Source: Moringa oleifera (taxonomy: Eukaryota; Streptophyta; Magnoliopsida; Brassicales; Moringaceae). From it: a DNA stretch of 64,000 nucleotides. The notes beneath the pieces are model-generated. The model searched no databases and was not told the DNA's origin. It saw only the letters and a list, made by a program, of their open reading frames with translations. Of the stretch, positions 11,814 to 23,399 are shown in pieces. The first letter of the stretch is position 1. Every line of letters begins with the position of its first letter. Position numbers and translations under genes: made by a program. The stretch covers positions 1,679,001 through 1,743,000 of the forward strand of contig JAJFZO010000575.1 in NCBI GenBank assembly GCA_021397835.1. The letters are read 5' to 3'.

Positions 11814-13458
11814 CACAAACCCTACGCGAGAGAAAACACCGAAAGAGAGCCTTAGAGGCTTTTGTTGTTGCAGAGAGTAAGATGAAGGAAGAAGAAAACG
11901 ATTTTATCGTTGAGAGAAAGAAAAGAGAAGGGGGGGATTTCCCTTTCGCTTGGATGGGAAGCTAAGCAGCGTCGCCTTTGATCTAGCGCAGTTCAGCTAC
12001 CCTCCAAATTCACTAAAAATAACGGGAATACCACGCAGTGTGACTTTGAATGTTTTTGAAAGATTTGAACTAGGCAACAACAGAAGAGTCCCTTGTTCTA
12101 GAAGCATTTACTTTCTTAATATTATTCCTATAATTTAATTAATATTCCCAATTTAATTTAATTTTCTTATTAAAGGTAAATAATAATAAATTGAGATAAG
12201 ATTAATTTCCTTTTGTTAATGGAACTTTGACTTTTTCCTTTTTTTAAAGAGAAGCATTGTCTTGCATTTTATGCGTTGTGTTAATAACTTGAGAAACGGT
12301 ACGTTTTCTCTTTTTCCTTGGGTGGTTGGTTGGCTCTGTAACTTACTGCCTAATTGGAACTAGAACTTTAGCTTAATTAATTAACGTAGTAAGTTGATCG
12401 AACTAAAACTGTGGGATCCAAAGCAAAAGATAGGTTCAAATTATAAGGTCCTTTTCCTTCAAATGTCCCTTTAGGCTCCTCTGGGTTATAATCCAAGCAA
12501 TATATATGTAAGTATTTGATTATTAAATTTAATATTCTAAAAAAAAAGTTGAGATTTCGTAAACTAAAAACAAATAAGAAAACTAAGCATACTATTTCGA
12601 TCAATTCATAATCAAATCAAAATAACATATAGAATCATATCGATGTTTTGTTTTTATTTTATATAATTATTTTGAAATTTACCATATTATAAATATTATT
12701 CATTTTAATATATTGCTTGTGATAATTTTTTTTTGTTGTAATTATATTTTTATAATTTTAAAATAGATAAAAATCATATGTGGCATGAGTTGAGCCGAAC
12801 AAAAAAATATGATGTATGATAATTTAATAAAAGGTAAAATAAAACTAATAATTAAAATTATTAATTTATTCTATTAATATAATAAATTCTTTAAATATAT
12901 TTTTAAATTTTTATTAAAAAATTAAAGAAAGATTATGTAAATTTTGAAGATTAGTTTTATAGGATTAATTTTGTTTATTTCTTACTAAATATGATTTTTA
13001 ATAAAATTAAATGGTTTTATCAACTAATTGCACCGAGGCAGATCAACTTAAGCTTCAAAATGTTAATAAAAATTGTAGATAGTAATTGCTGAACTAATTT
13101 TGCACCTACTAAGGGTAAAATGGTCCACCAAACAGAACACGTGCATTACGGACAAAAATGAAGTGGCAATTGCTCTCACTTGGTGATAAATTTGAAACTC
13201 TCGCGTTGGTCATTTGGGGAATTCATTAATGAAGTGGAACGCATTAGTGGGCCTGGAAGCCCAACTAAAACGGGCTGAGTTCCGAAATGGGTAGACCGAA
13301 CCTCACTTGTTCGTGAAAGTATCTAACGTGCTTTCACCTGGATTTTAATTAATGACTCGTCTGAAAGTACCGGGAGGAAGGGCAGTGCGTTCTGGTGCTG
13401 GAACATTAAGAAGAGCACTCGACTAGAGGACTAGACAGAGGAGACAAGGCGAGAGGAA
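11814..13458. other. divergent promoter region
   Basis: The VAMP gene leaves to the left and the At4g13200-like gene to the right, so the stretch carries both promoters. The centre (12150-13030) is AT-rich and non-coding. Near the right gene, 13240-13290 has several TGGGCC/GCCCA motifs resembling site II elements, which are frequent in promoters of organelle-protein and growth-related genes. Confidence 0.45.
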
Positions 13459-15255
13459 ATGAGTGGGGTGATTCGAGGTTCACCTGCCACTGCCACTGCC
13501 ACTGCCACTGCCACCTTCTCTTCCGTTCAACAGTCTAAGGCTCCCTTGAGCAGGGGTTATGTCAGTCCTCTGTGTTCTGTTCGTCGGACTACGTTGTGCT
13601 CCTCGGATTTCAATCTCAAGTTTCCTGGGTTTGGAGGACCGAGGGTGCCTTCAAGAAGGAGTCTGCGGTGCAGCAGCAGCATCCGGCCTGGTTCACCTGG
13701 TTCAGGTACTGTACCCTTCGTTTTCCCTTTACTTCAATGTTCTTTGGAGGAAACAGAATTGTCAGAAGTAATTAGACTGGGTTGGTTTGTGGGTTCGCTC
13801 TGAAATTACTGAACGGCTCTGTCATTATTGTGGCTTGCTCACAGGAAATGTTTTAATGGGCTAAGGTCTCCTTCTTCAATTTCATGAACCTTTTATGGAG
13901 AAGAAAAACATTGCAGGCGAGATTTTTGTTAAATGTTGCCATAAGCTTTGTTAATATTGCGGGTTTTGCAATGTGAACTTTGTTGTTTTGATCGGTGGTG
14001 GCCGGTGGGTCCGATTGCATGATGGTCATACACTAATTTTCTTTGTTCTGGTCCTTGAAGAGGAACAAAATGGGGCCTTGGATTTGGTGGTCAAAGGAAT
14101 AGAACTTTTAAGCGGCAGTTGGATGTACTTGTAATGCAACATTGCTTTATCTTGGGCCGTGTATAATTGAGGTACTGAACCTTGCAGGTGATGGTGATAG
14201 CGGGAGTGTGCTGGATGCATTTTTCCTCGGAAAGGCTGTAGCAGAAGCCATTAACGAGCGAGTTGAGTCCGCAATTGGGGAGATTTTGGGTGCGGTTGGC
14301 AGGTTGCAAGCTGAGCAACAAAAGCAAGTGCAAGAATTCCAGGTACTCATTAATTGATGTTGCCTTTGGTCTACAGAGACATCATAAGCCCTATCAAGCT
14401 ATACTCTTTTATGCTAATTCCTACATATGGTTGAGTTTCATGTGGTTTCAATCGTGTCAACTCTGCTACACGTTGGTATGAGGTTGTGTAGAATTATGAC
14501 CATAATACTTGAGATGCAGGAGGATTCTGTCATTAAAATTCTTTTAGTGATGGATCATGAAAATTATAATGATATGTACTTGCATTCTCATGCAACAAAA
14601 ATGAATTTTCCTGTACCATTTGCTGGGTCTATCTCTCCCAAACACTAAACAAAGGCCTAATAAACAAGTTAAAAAAGAATTTGTGGGTTTTCATAGTGCT
14701 GTTCAATCGAATAAAAGTGTTTGATCATTGTATCTCATGGATAAGAAGATGCCTTGGAAGTTTTCTATTCTTTTGCAGTCTAGTCTATGACTGTGATCTT
14801 GTTTTTCTGCACAATGGCCTACTTTGGTACAATGCGTATAAATCACAGTTGAGCATCTTGATAAACATCTGATATCATTTTCTTCATTGTATTGGATTTT
14901 CGCCTTATGCTTTCTGTTCTTTGGTTTTGTGATTCCGTTTGTTTATTGTCAATGCTAAGAAGTTATATATAAGTGTATATATATATGAATCAATTGTTAT
15001 GTGTAGGAAGAGGTGTTGGAAAGAGCCAAAAGAGCCAAGGAGAAGGCAGCACGAGAAGCCATGGAGGCACAAGGACTGGTTCCCAACTCTACTGTGAAGG
15101 AAACATCAGTGACCAATGGTGTTATGTCTGCAACTTCATCCATAGTCAACAATGTTGTAACGCCTGCAAATTCAGATTCACAGTCAGATCCCACCACCCC
15201 AGCTGTGGAGAATGGTCTGGATCCAGCTGATGAGGACCCTGTTCTGGGATTATAA
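13459..15255 (+). CDS. chloroplast protein, At4g13200-like (unknown function)
   Basis: Exons 13459-13705, 14188-14342 and 15007-15255 give 216 residues. The first 70 or so are rich in Ser, Thr, Ala and Arg with almost no acidic residues, as in a chloroplast transit peptide. The core (VLDAFFLGKAVAEAINERVESAIGEILG, then QAEQQKQVQEFQEEVLERAKRAKEKAAREAM) matches my memory of At4g13200. That protein has been found in plastoglobules and has no known enzymatic activity. The core is amphipathic and probably helical or coiled-coil, and the C-terminus is low-complexity Ser/Thr/Asp. A hexanucleotide repeat (CTGCCA units) at about 13482-13513 encodes an Ala-Thr run inside the transit peptide. The first ATG after the leader is used. 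Confidence 0.85.
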
Positions 15256-16020
15256 AATGATGGCTAAGCATCCATCCCTTGTCACGTGTTTATCTCAGTA
15301 ATCCTTATCCAATAATGCCCTGTCAGCAGCATAAATATGCAATTGATAATATTTTTATTCTTGCCTCGTAGCTTCTGTTATCAATCAAATTTTCACTGAT
15401 CCATAGTTTGCTTACACCAAAGAAAAAGACATTTTCTGTTTAAGTTTTTTCTTTGTTGCCATTTTCTGTTTAGGTTTTTTCTTTGTTGCCAGAGAAGATA
15501 TTTTGGATTGATTTTTGATGTGTTGACACCACCAATATCCAACCAAGACAATGCTTTTTCCCATTTTTATACATCCAAAGAAAATTTGAACCAAAATACA
15601 TATCATTCAATTTCTGTTGAATCTACTGAGTGATGTTAACTCCACTCAATGGACTTAAAAAGTAAATGGCATTATTCAATACAATTATTTAGAAAAATTA
15701 TAAAAGAGTAATAATAAAAATTACTCCAAAGAATGATCTCTGTAGTGTACATCAAGACATGAGAAAAACCTAGAAATTTACTTAGGAAGGCTAGAACCTC
15801 ATCATGGCGTGTCTCTATAATTGGACATAAATTTCTCATGTCACAGTTCTGAAGAATATATCCTGCCATTTTCATATTTGGACATAAATTTCTGCAAATG
15901 ACAAAAGTTGGAAGTTATCAGTCAATTCTAAGATAAACAAAGTCCAATCTAGACTGTTGATGCTTCTGAAATTCCTATGAAAGATGCATCCCAAATATCT
16001 GATCATCAGCTTCTTATCAC
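15256..16020. other. convergent 3' spacer with a small tandem repeat
   Basis: It holds the 3' regions of the At4g13200-like gene and NSN1. A 30-bp unit is repeated twice at 15431-15490 with one mismatch. I see no gene. Confidence 0.5.
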
Positions 16021-19000
16021 TCATCCAGACTCGACACCTGCCATTGGTACCTTACCTATAATTTGGTTATCATCCTCATTTCCATCTCCAACATCCATTA
16101 CAAAACCCTTATTCTTAAAGTAATCCACCTTGAAATCGTAGTCATCGTCCATGTGATCATCCTCTGCTGCTGATTTATTAGCTTTTTTCCTCCTCTTCTT
16201 CTCTGCTCTTTTCATCTTCGTATTCAGCATACCTTCAACTGAATATAGCTTCTCATTTTGCTTGCTTGTGGCAGATTTTTCTCTGGTTTTTCCAGCATCA
16301 TCTCCATCACCATCTATGGGCTGATCATTACCATCATCAGACATATTTTCTGGACTTTCATCACCTTGGGTTGACTGTTGGGGTTGAGAATCCTCCTGAA
16401 GTTAGACAAGTAACACAAAGGCAAGCAAATCAGATCGCATGTTTATTGAGTGCCCAGATGAGGTAGCACTGAATTACTCTGCATAGTGTATATATACTCC
16501 GTATAAAATGCAGCATCTACAGGCGCGCACTAGGAGTAGTCTAAAGCACATCATCCTACAGCATGAAAAAGTTCAGAGAGATCACAAACCTCTGGCATAG
16601 TATCATCAAAATTGAGTGGGCAACTAGGAGGAACTTCAACAGCGTTGAGTTCATTGAGTGTTTTAAGACTCCCAATGAAAGAAGATTCACCACTGTAAAC
16701 CTCATCTATGTTGAACTCCTTCCCGAGTTCTGTAACAATCTTTGCTTCTGAATCATCACCCGGATCCCTCACTGGGGGCATGGTATAATATGGAATTTTA
16801 CCTGAAACGCATCAAATAAATAACATTAGTTCATGTCAGAACTAACTCTATTCTTTCAATCTTTTTTTCCCTCTCTGAACTTTTTGTTGCATGTATATTG
16901 TGAAAAATGCATACCTTCATTCCAGTCATGCAGAATAATCCTTGCAGCAGCTTCGACGTCTACAATACCACCCTTTTTGAGCTTACCCCTGACTGTAGCC
17001 ACCTTCTGAAGAAAGTCATCAACCGAATCGAAGCTAGGGATCTTATACAGCATCACCAACAGATTTGCTGGGCAAAGCTTGAGAATTTCCTTCACTGTAA
17101 TGCATAAAAACAGAGATCCCAGTTAGCATGTCATATTGATGTCAAGTCAGAAAAATGATTTCCAAAAACCAATATATTTTTCCAGGCAAAATCATGAACA
17201 CCATTATCATAGATCGATTATTTATTAGTACATGCTTTCCTGGATTCATAAAAGCTCCCTGGTTCCTATGCAAAATTTCTGCTATGGAATAAAGCCAAAG
17301 AGACGTTCATCTAGTCTACATTTTTCAAGCAGTGACAACTGTGGCAACACAAGTTTCTTTTAATACTACACATGGAGCTAGTTTGCATTCTCAGAGTAAC
17401 ATCTTCAACCTTAATTTGACAAACTGGTCAGCAAGCGCACATAAATTTAAAATCATCCTTTGTATTAAGAGCTAATCTAAGCAACAAAATCCGAGAAACA
17501 TATTCATAATAAAGATGCATACTATTTTTTTTTTTTAAACTCAAATCACCTGGACTAACTGGATCATCTAACTTTTCAATTCTTTTGCAATTTCGAAGAG
17601 CTATGGATGCATCATTTCCCCTGGACTTGAACATTGCAACACCAGGGCAGTCCAACAATTTAACATTCTTGTCTAACTGAATTTCTTGCATTGATCTCGT
17701 CAATCCTGGAGTAGCACCAACATTTACGACATGGCTCCTCTTCAAGCTGTTAATTAGACTACTCTTCCCAACATTAGGCAGGCCAATAACTCCCACAGTG
17801 ATAGACTTTTTAATCTGCCAAAAACCAAGGTGTGCAAGATATAAGTACTTGGAAGATAAGAATAAATCATTTTAATTTCCAGAGCCACACTCGCTGATGA
17901 ACAGATAAAATTTATCGTGATCGTAAAAGAGACAGTTAAAGTACATCATGACTCCTCGAGTAATTCTTCAACAATTTAATCAGTGCTTCAGCTCCAAGAC
18001 AATCACTTGTTTGCAGAACATTGCTTGCTTTTGATGCTATGGAGGATTTCCACCCTAAATTTGACCTCTGCTCTTGGGTGCTGCACTTGAAGGCAACTGC
18101 TGGCAATTCTTCCCTAAGATACTTCAGCCATTTCTCAACAGCTTCTCGAGGAACAAGATCTAAAAACAAGTATTCATTGGAATTAGTAAAGGTGGAGCCA
18201 TACAAGTAAAGAAAGAGGCATTCTCAATGCACTGAATTACTAAAATTCAACTAGATAGCAGGAGATCAGATCATGACAGATAGTATGCTCAAATTCACCC
18301 AAATAGGATTTCTGATCATCTTATCATTCTTCAAAGAAGGAAGGAATGAGAAGGCGAAACAATTACCAATTTTATTTAACAGCAACACTAGGTTCTTATC
18401 AGGACCAGATTTCAACACCATCTTTTCCATATCAACACAACGGGTACCAAGGGGATCTCGAATATCAAGGACTTCCAAAATGACGTCTGATGCTTCAATG
18501 ACCTTGACCAACTCCTTGTAGAACGCCTTGTCTGAGTTATCTGTAAGAAAAAAGGGTGATGTCATTAAAAGAGAAGAAGCTCAGAGAAAGGTTAATATGG
18601 GCTAATGTGGTTAACACTAGAATATATTTTCTTGCCAAGCTGCATCTTCAAATTGAGCATCAAAATACCTCGGTTTCTCCCAATTCCAGAGAGATCAGTA
18701 ATGCCCTTTCCCTTCTCTCCCAACTTAGATATATCATCATCCTCCTCTAACAATCCAAGCTTCCTCTTCTGAGCCTGAAGAAATATATGGAATTAAATTA
18801 TGGATAAGACATTAAATATACCAGGAAAACTTCATAAAACACTGCACCTACTAACTTCTCACCAAGAGATTAATATTTAAGAGTCCGATCTTCATTAAAT
18901 ATATTACACGGTGCAAAAGAAATTTGAAAAGTCTTGAATAACACATGAACCCGAGGATTTGAATTATAGTTAAAATTGCATCTGAATCTCTGTTTAAGAA

Positions 19001-19903
19001 GCTTCAAATCCAAAGAAATCTGTAAATAAAAATTGTGCAGCTAACTGTCACAATTGCAACCCTAGAAAATAGAAGTAGATTCAGGGAAGACTGCTGGGAT
19101 GCCATTGTATGTAATATAACATAGGACAACCAATCTAGGACAGCATAATTCCTAAGGCTGTTAGATGAAATCAGTCATGTAGGCTGAAATGGACCTACCA
19201 GCCTCATCACATGCATAAAGAAAACATTCAGCTTGGTAACTCAACATGAGAAGAGGGCTCAATGAAGAGAGCACCAAAGATAAAGTGCTGCAATTAAATC
19301 ATTATCCAATTTTGTGAAACAAGACATACACCCACACCAAAATGAAAGATCACCGTGCCCCTTAAAAAGTTCAAGCTTCCAATACAATCTCAAATACAAC
19401 CGGCAACAATGCATTACCCGGACAAAACCACGAATTAAAGCAATTAACTAACAACAAAATAAATCTTAAGCTATAGCACCAGAAAAAGAAACTAAAAGTA
19501 ATAAGAAGAATGAACAAAGGAATTGGATAAATACTCTCTCTTTCCGGGCAGCTTTCTTCTGCTCCAGTTCTTCTAGAGCACGGGATCTTCGGGCTTCAAG
19601 GGCCTTGAGCTCTTGTTCCTTAAATGGCCAATCATTAGGAATCCCTGGATCCTTCTCGACCCTTCTTTTGTTCTTCAAACCAAGTTTCTTAGCCTCCTTT
19701 GCCTTTTTCTTGTGGTGCTGCTTCACCTTCCTTAGGACCTTGTACTTCTGCTTCAAGGTCACTCTCTTGCTCTTACTCTCTGTAAATCACACCATAAGAA
19801 AACAATGAATAAAAAAAATACAGAATTCGAATTTGTTTGAAAAAGAGAATTTAAGCGCACAATTTGATATTTGCATTGGCTTACTTTTACTCCTCTTCAC
19901 CAT
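16021..19903 (-). CDS. NSN1: nucleostemin-like GTPase NSN1
   Basis: Nine minus-strand exons: 19885-19903, 19535-19779, 18669-18774, 18367-18540, 17945-18159, 17550-17814, 16915-17094, 16590-16801 and 16021-16395. All are GT-AG with matching phases. The protein has 596 residues (Arabidopsis NSN1 is about 580). A very basic N-terminus with KHHKKK-like stretches is the nucleolar localisation and RNA-binding region. The GTPase is circularly permuted: G4 NKID (179-182) comes before G1 GLPNVGKSS (264-272) and G3 DCPG (308-311), as in the YlqF/YawG family. The C-terminus is acidic, with a final basic patch and [14 protein letters not shown]1 acts in the nucleolus in 60S ribosome assembly and is needed for normal meristem and leaf development. 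Exon 1 encodes only six codons and one base (MVKRSK). Confidence 0.96.
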
Positions 19904-19981
19904 TTTTGGTTGTTACGGAAAATTTTCCCTGGAAATCCCGACTGTCAAAAGTTCGAGAGGGGAGCCAGAGCCCTTTCGTGT

Positions 19982-19990
19982 TTAGGGTTT
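19982..19990 (-). promoter_or_regulatory. NSN1: telo-box upstream of NSN1
   Basis: The minus strand reads AAACCCTAA about 80 bp upstream of the NSN1 start codon. Telo-boxes are enriched close to transcription starts of plant ribosomal-protein and ribosome-biogenesis genes, which fits NSN1. Presence is seen; function is inferred. Confidence 0.5.
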
Positions 19991-20220
19991 TAAGAAAATG
20001 GAAGGAGACGAGTGATAACCGGCACATGAAGAGCGCACAAGTAGGGTTTTTGTTGTGGGGATTAGCATGAGGAGGCCAGGACGACACTATGAGGAGATGG
20101 GCCTCGTCACGACTGTGATGGTCCGATCTTGTGGATGTGGATCTTTTAAGTCCAGTTAAATGACCCGACCCATTTCATTTTCATTCCAATGAAAAAAAAG
20201 AATTGAATGAAAAAATTTTT

Positions 20221-20304
20221 GGGGTGAGAGAGGCTTGAACTCTCGACCTCAGGATAACTCAGAAGCTATGAGACCTACGCGCTAGCCAACTGCGCCACCA
20301 CCCC
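20221..20304 (-). tRNA. trnM-CAU: elongator tRNA-Met (CAT) with an 11-nt intron
   Basis: The minus strand begins GGGGTGGTGGCGCAG and ends CTCTCTCACCCC. It forms a 7-bp acceptor stem, a D arm, a GAGAG/CTCTC T stem with loop TTCAAGC, and an anticodon loop CTCATAA split by an 11-nt intron (GCTTCTGAGTT) one base after the CAT anticodon. Removing it leaves 73 nt. In plants only elongator tRNA-Met and tRNA-Tyr normally carry introns, so the identity is firm. No CCA is encoded, as expected for a nuclear gene. Confidence 0.95.
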
Positions 20305-20503
20305 GCCGGTTGTGTATCTTAAAATTTTTTTTGATATTTCAACAGTAAATCTGTTAATTAACTACTTCAGTCTGAAAAGTTTGAATAATATTAAGGTAAA
20401 TATCATTCAAAATTCAGTTAATATTTTTAAATAAGTTTTATTTTATCAAAACTAATTAAATTAAATAGTTATTATTAAAATACTTAAAAATAACTTAAAT
20501 AAA

Positions 20504-21376
20504 TTTTACACTTCATTTTAGTTACTTTTTCACTTGTGAATTATTTATTATAAAATTTTAAAAATTATTTTTAATGTTTTAAAATTTTAAAAAAAAATTA
20601 TGATGGTAATTTAAATATTTATTTTTATTTACAAAAAATTTCAAAGTAAGATTTATAGTATAAAATCTTCAAATTAAATATTTCTAATTTTTTAATTTCT
20701 CTATAAAATTTTATTTAATCTAAAATAATACATTAGATTTAACAAATTTTGAAATTCATAATTAATTTTATGATAGAAAGTATTTTTTAAAATTTAAAAT
20801 AATATTTATGTTAATATCAATTATAATAATTATAAAAATAAATCTTTCATGTTTTTCTTTTTAATTAATGCAAATAAGTTCATAAAAATAAATTTTACGT
20901 ATTAATACAAAACTCAAAAGATAATATACAAAACTCAAAATTTTACACTTCATTTCGAGTTACTTTTTCACTTGTAAATTATTTATTATAAAATTTTTAA
21001 ATTTTTAATATTATTTTAAATATTTTAAAATTTTAAAAAAATTTATGATGGTAATTTAAATATTTATTTATATTTACAAAAAATTTCAAAGTAAGATTTA
21101 TAGTATGAAATCTTCAAATTAAATATTTCTAATTTTTCAATTTCTCTATAAAATTTTATTTAATCTAAAATAATACATTAGATTTATCAAATTTTGAAAT
21201 TCATAATTAATTTTATGATAGAAAGTATTTTTTAAAATTTAAAATAATATTTATGTTAATATCAATTATAATAATTATAAAAATAAATATTTCATGTTTT
21301 TCTTTTTAATTAATACAAATTAAGTTCATAAAAATAAATTTTACCTATTAACACAAAACTCAAAAGACAATATATA
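20504..21376. repeat. tandem duplication, two units of about 437 bp
   Basis: Unit 1 (20504-20940) and unit 2 (20941-about 21376) both start TTTTACACTTCATTT and run parallel to the end with scattered substitutions and small indels. Shared internal landmarks are a CACTTGT(G/A)AATTATTTATTATAA segment, a TATGATGGTAATTTAAATATT segment, and the closing CAAAACTCAAAAGA. The DNA is over 80% A+T and I see no coding potential. It may be a recent local duplication or part of a degraded non-coding element. Confidence 0.85.
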
Positions 21377-21714
21377 AGTCTCACGCACAAATGGACCTCC
21401 AGGCAAAATGGATTGAGTGGTTTTTTAATTATTTTTTAATAACAATATAATATATTATTTAAAATTTATTTTTGAAATATAAAATGATTAAGTATATTAA
21501 TATTTAAGTCTTGATAATAAAATTTTTTAATTGATAAATAAATAATTTATTTTTTGTGATATAATTAAATGTAAGATAATTTTTATTAACTTTAGTTCAT
21601 CAAATATATTTTAACTACTAATATCATATAATTTTTTAAACTAAAATCATAAATAATATAAAAATTATTTTATGTAATTAATAATAAAATTAAGCAATAT
21701 AAAAATTGAGTTAC

Positions 21715-21720
<6 letters not shown>

Positions 21721-21749
<29 letters not shown>
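21721..21749. repeat. (AT)n microsatellite
   Basis: Pure AT run in the spacer after the tandem duplication. Confidence 0.85.
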
Positions 21750-21752
<3 letters not shown>

Positions 21753-22536
21753 AGATATTAATAATGTTGTGATATTTTACGCAATTGATAAATATTCAAA
21801 AAATAAAAAATACTTTACCATTTTAATTTTAAATTCATTATTTTTTCAAATACAATAAATAAATAATATTAAAAACTTCTCTTGAAAGCACATTTTATTT
21901 AAAAGCATCGGAGTAATATTTATTAGCTAAAATAATTGAAAAAGTTTTAATAAAAATCAAGTAAAGCCAGTTGAAAGTGAGCCCCAAGTGACCACTTGAA
22001 CCGTCATTCTATATAACTCAAATAAATTGAATTCATAAATGCTTAAAAACACACAAGAAAATAAAATTAACAACAAAATAATTAGAGAAAAATAAAAAAT
22101 AAATTCAAAATTAAATTATTATAAGTCAAATAATAAAATTTAAAATATCACAAGTAAAAAGAATGCATGAAATTTAACAAAATAAAAATTTTATAATTTT
22201 CAATAAAAATTAAAATAAATATTTCCTTGTCATTGCACTTTTTTTTTTTTTGGGTAATAAAACCATGAAGGAGAGATAGATCTTAAAATTATAACAAAAA
22301 AAGTGAAGAAGCAAAACTTGAGTCCAGTTTGGGCAGCGACTAGCATAGCGAAGCCTTGTTTCCTTTCTTTTTGTTTGGCTGCATTTCCCTCTTTTAAACC
22401 CAACCGCTAGTACAAGAAAGAGACTGGTAAAGCAAAAATTGACGCAGAAACCAGGTACGCACAGTTCATATCTCCTCATCGTCTCCACTTCCGTCTTTAT
22501 TTTGCAGCGTCCTCTTGCTCTTTGTCCTTTCACGAG

Positions 22537-22551
22537 AACCCTAACCCTAAC
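22537..22551 (+). promoter_or_regulatory. double telo-box motif
   Basis: Two overlapping CCCTAA units lie about 240 bp upstream of a spliced leader exon of the unknown gene. They are typical of promoters or leaders of constitutively expressed plant genes. Two units are too few for an interstitial telomere tract. Confidence 0.4.
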
Positions 22552-22772
22552 ATTGCTTCTATTTTTTCACTTTACATCATGATAAACTGAATTCATTATC
22601 TACATCTGATTTAAATCTGCTGCCAGGTTGGATTTCACTGATAAAACTAAAGATTATTAGAGATTTGTGCTAGTGTTTAGGTCACTAAATGCTTGATGTT
22701 TTATGTCTCTTTGTAAATAAAACTCAGTATTCAGAATCTTGATTGTGGAATCGTTAATTAAACTCAGTTTCA

Positions 22773-22976
22773 ATGGCGTTTTACTCGGATTCTGAACGAT
22801 TGCATAGCTTCATTGCTACTTTCAGCTATTGGTATGTGTATTACCACTGGCATTGCTGAGTCGTGGTGCCTGATTTGTCTCTGGCTGCATTTTTGGGCTT
22901 GCCTCGAACTTTAGATGAGCTTGGAAATTGAATGTTTACTGTGTGATAATTGACTATGTGTTCTATTGGTGTAGAA
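22773..22976 (+). other. possible upstream ORF across a leader intron
   Basis: An ATG at 22773 starts MAFYSDSERLHSF and runs to a donor at 22832 (TATTG|GTATGTG). Joining to the acceptor before 22975 gives a TGA at the junction, so 19 codons end there. Downstream of that stop the frame is open and continuous with the presumed start ATG at 23066. It is either a uORF or the true N-terminus interrupted by a stop. Confidence 0.3.
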
Positions 22977-23065
22977 TTTGGTTTGTTGTCTGGAGGTTTT
23001 TGAGTGGTTGTCTACATATATGCAAGGCAGTCAATGTGTTGATTGTGTGGTTGGAAGTTGTATCA

Positions 23066-23364
23066 ATGGCAGAATATGTAGCTTCCCCATCATGCATCAA
23101 GCTGCATATGCAGAGAAGTGTTATGAAAGACAGACCTTATGCACACAAAACTTCACGTCTAAGGGTGGCAGATAGGTTAGCTCCTTGTTCTTTGATGTTT
23201 CAGTATAGATTCCTCACTAATATTGATCTTTTGTCCCTTCACATCTTGGTTGGTGGAAAATAAGCTTCAATGCATTGATGGTTTGAGTAATGATTTATTT
23301 CAATCAAACACTCCAAAGTTTCTTCCATGAGCTGTTACCCTGGTTGTCTTCTTTTCTCACTATG

Positions 23365-23399
<35 letters not shown>

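Larger units (their letters stand above)
21377..22772. other. AT-rich spacer and promoter of the unknown gene
   Basis: 21377-22240 is AT-rich and includes a pure (AT)n run at 21721-21749. From about 22250 composition becomes normal and the leader of the downstream gene probably starts. A double telomere-type motif AACCCTAACCCTAAC lies at 22537-22551. A good donor (CCAG|GTACGC) near 22453 may belong to a 5' UTR exon. Confidence 0.45.

Noticed and set aside
22537..22551. Interstitial telomere repeat
   Set aside because: Only two units; it is better explained as a telo-box regulatory motif.
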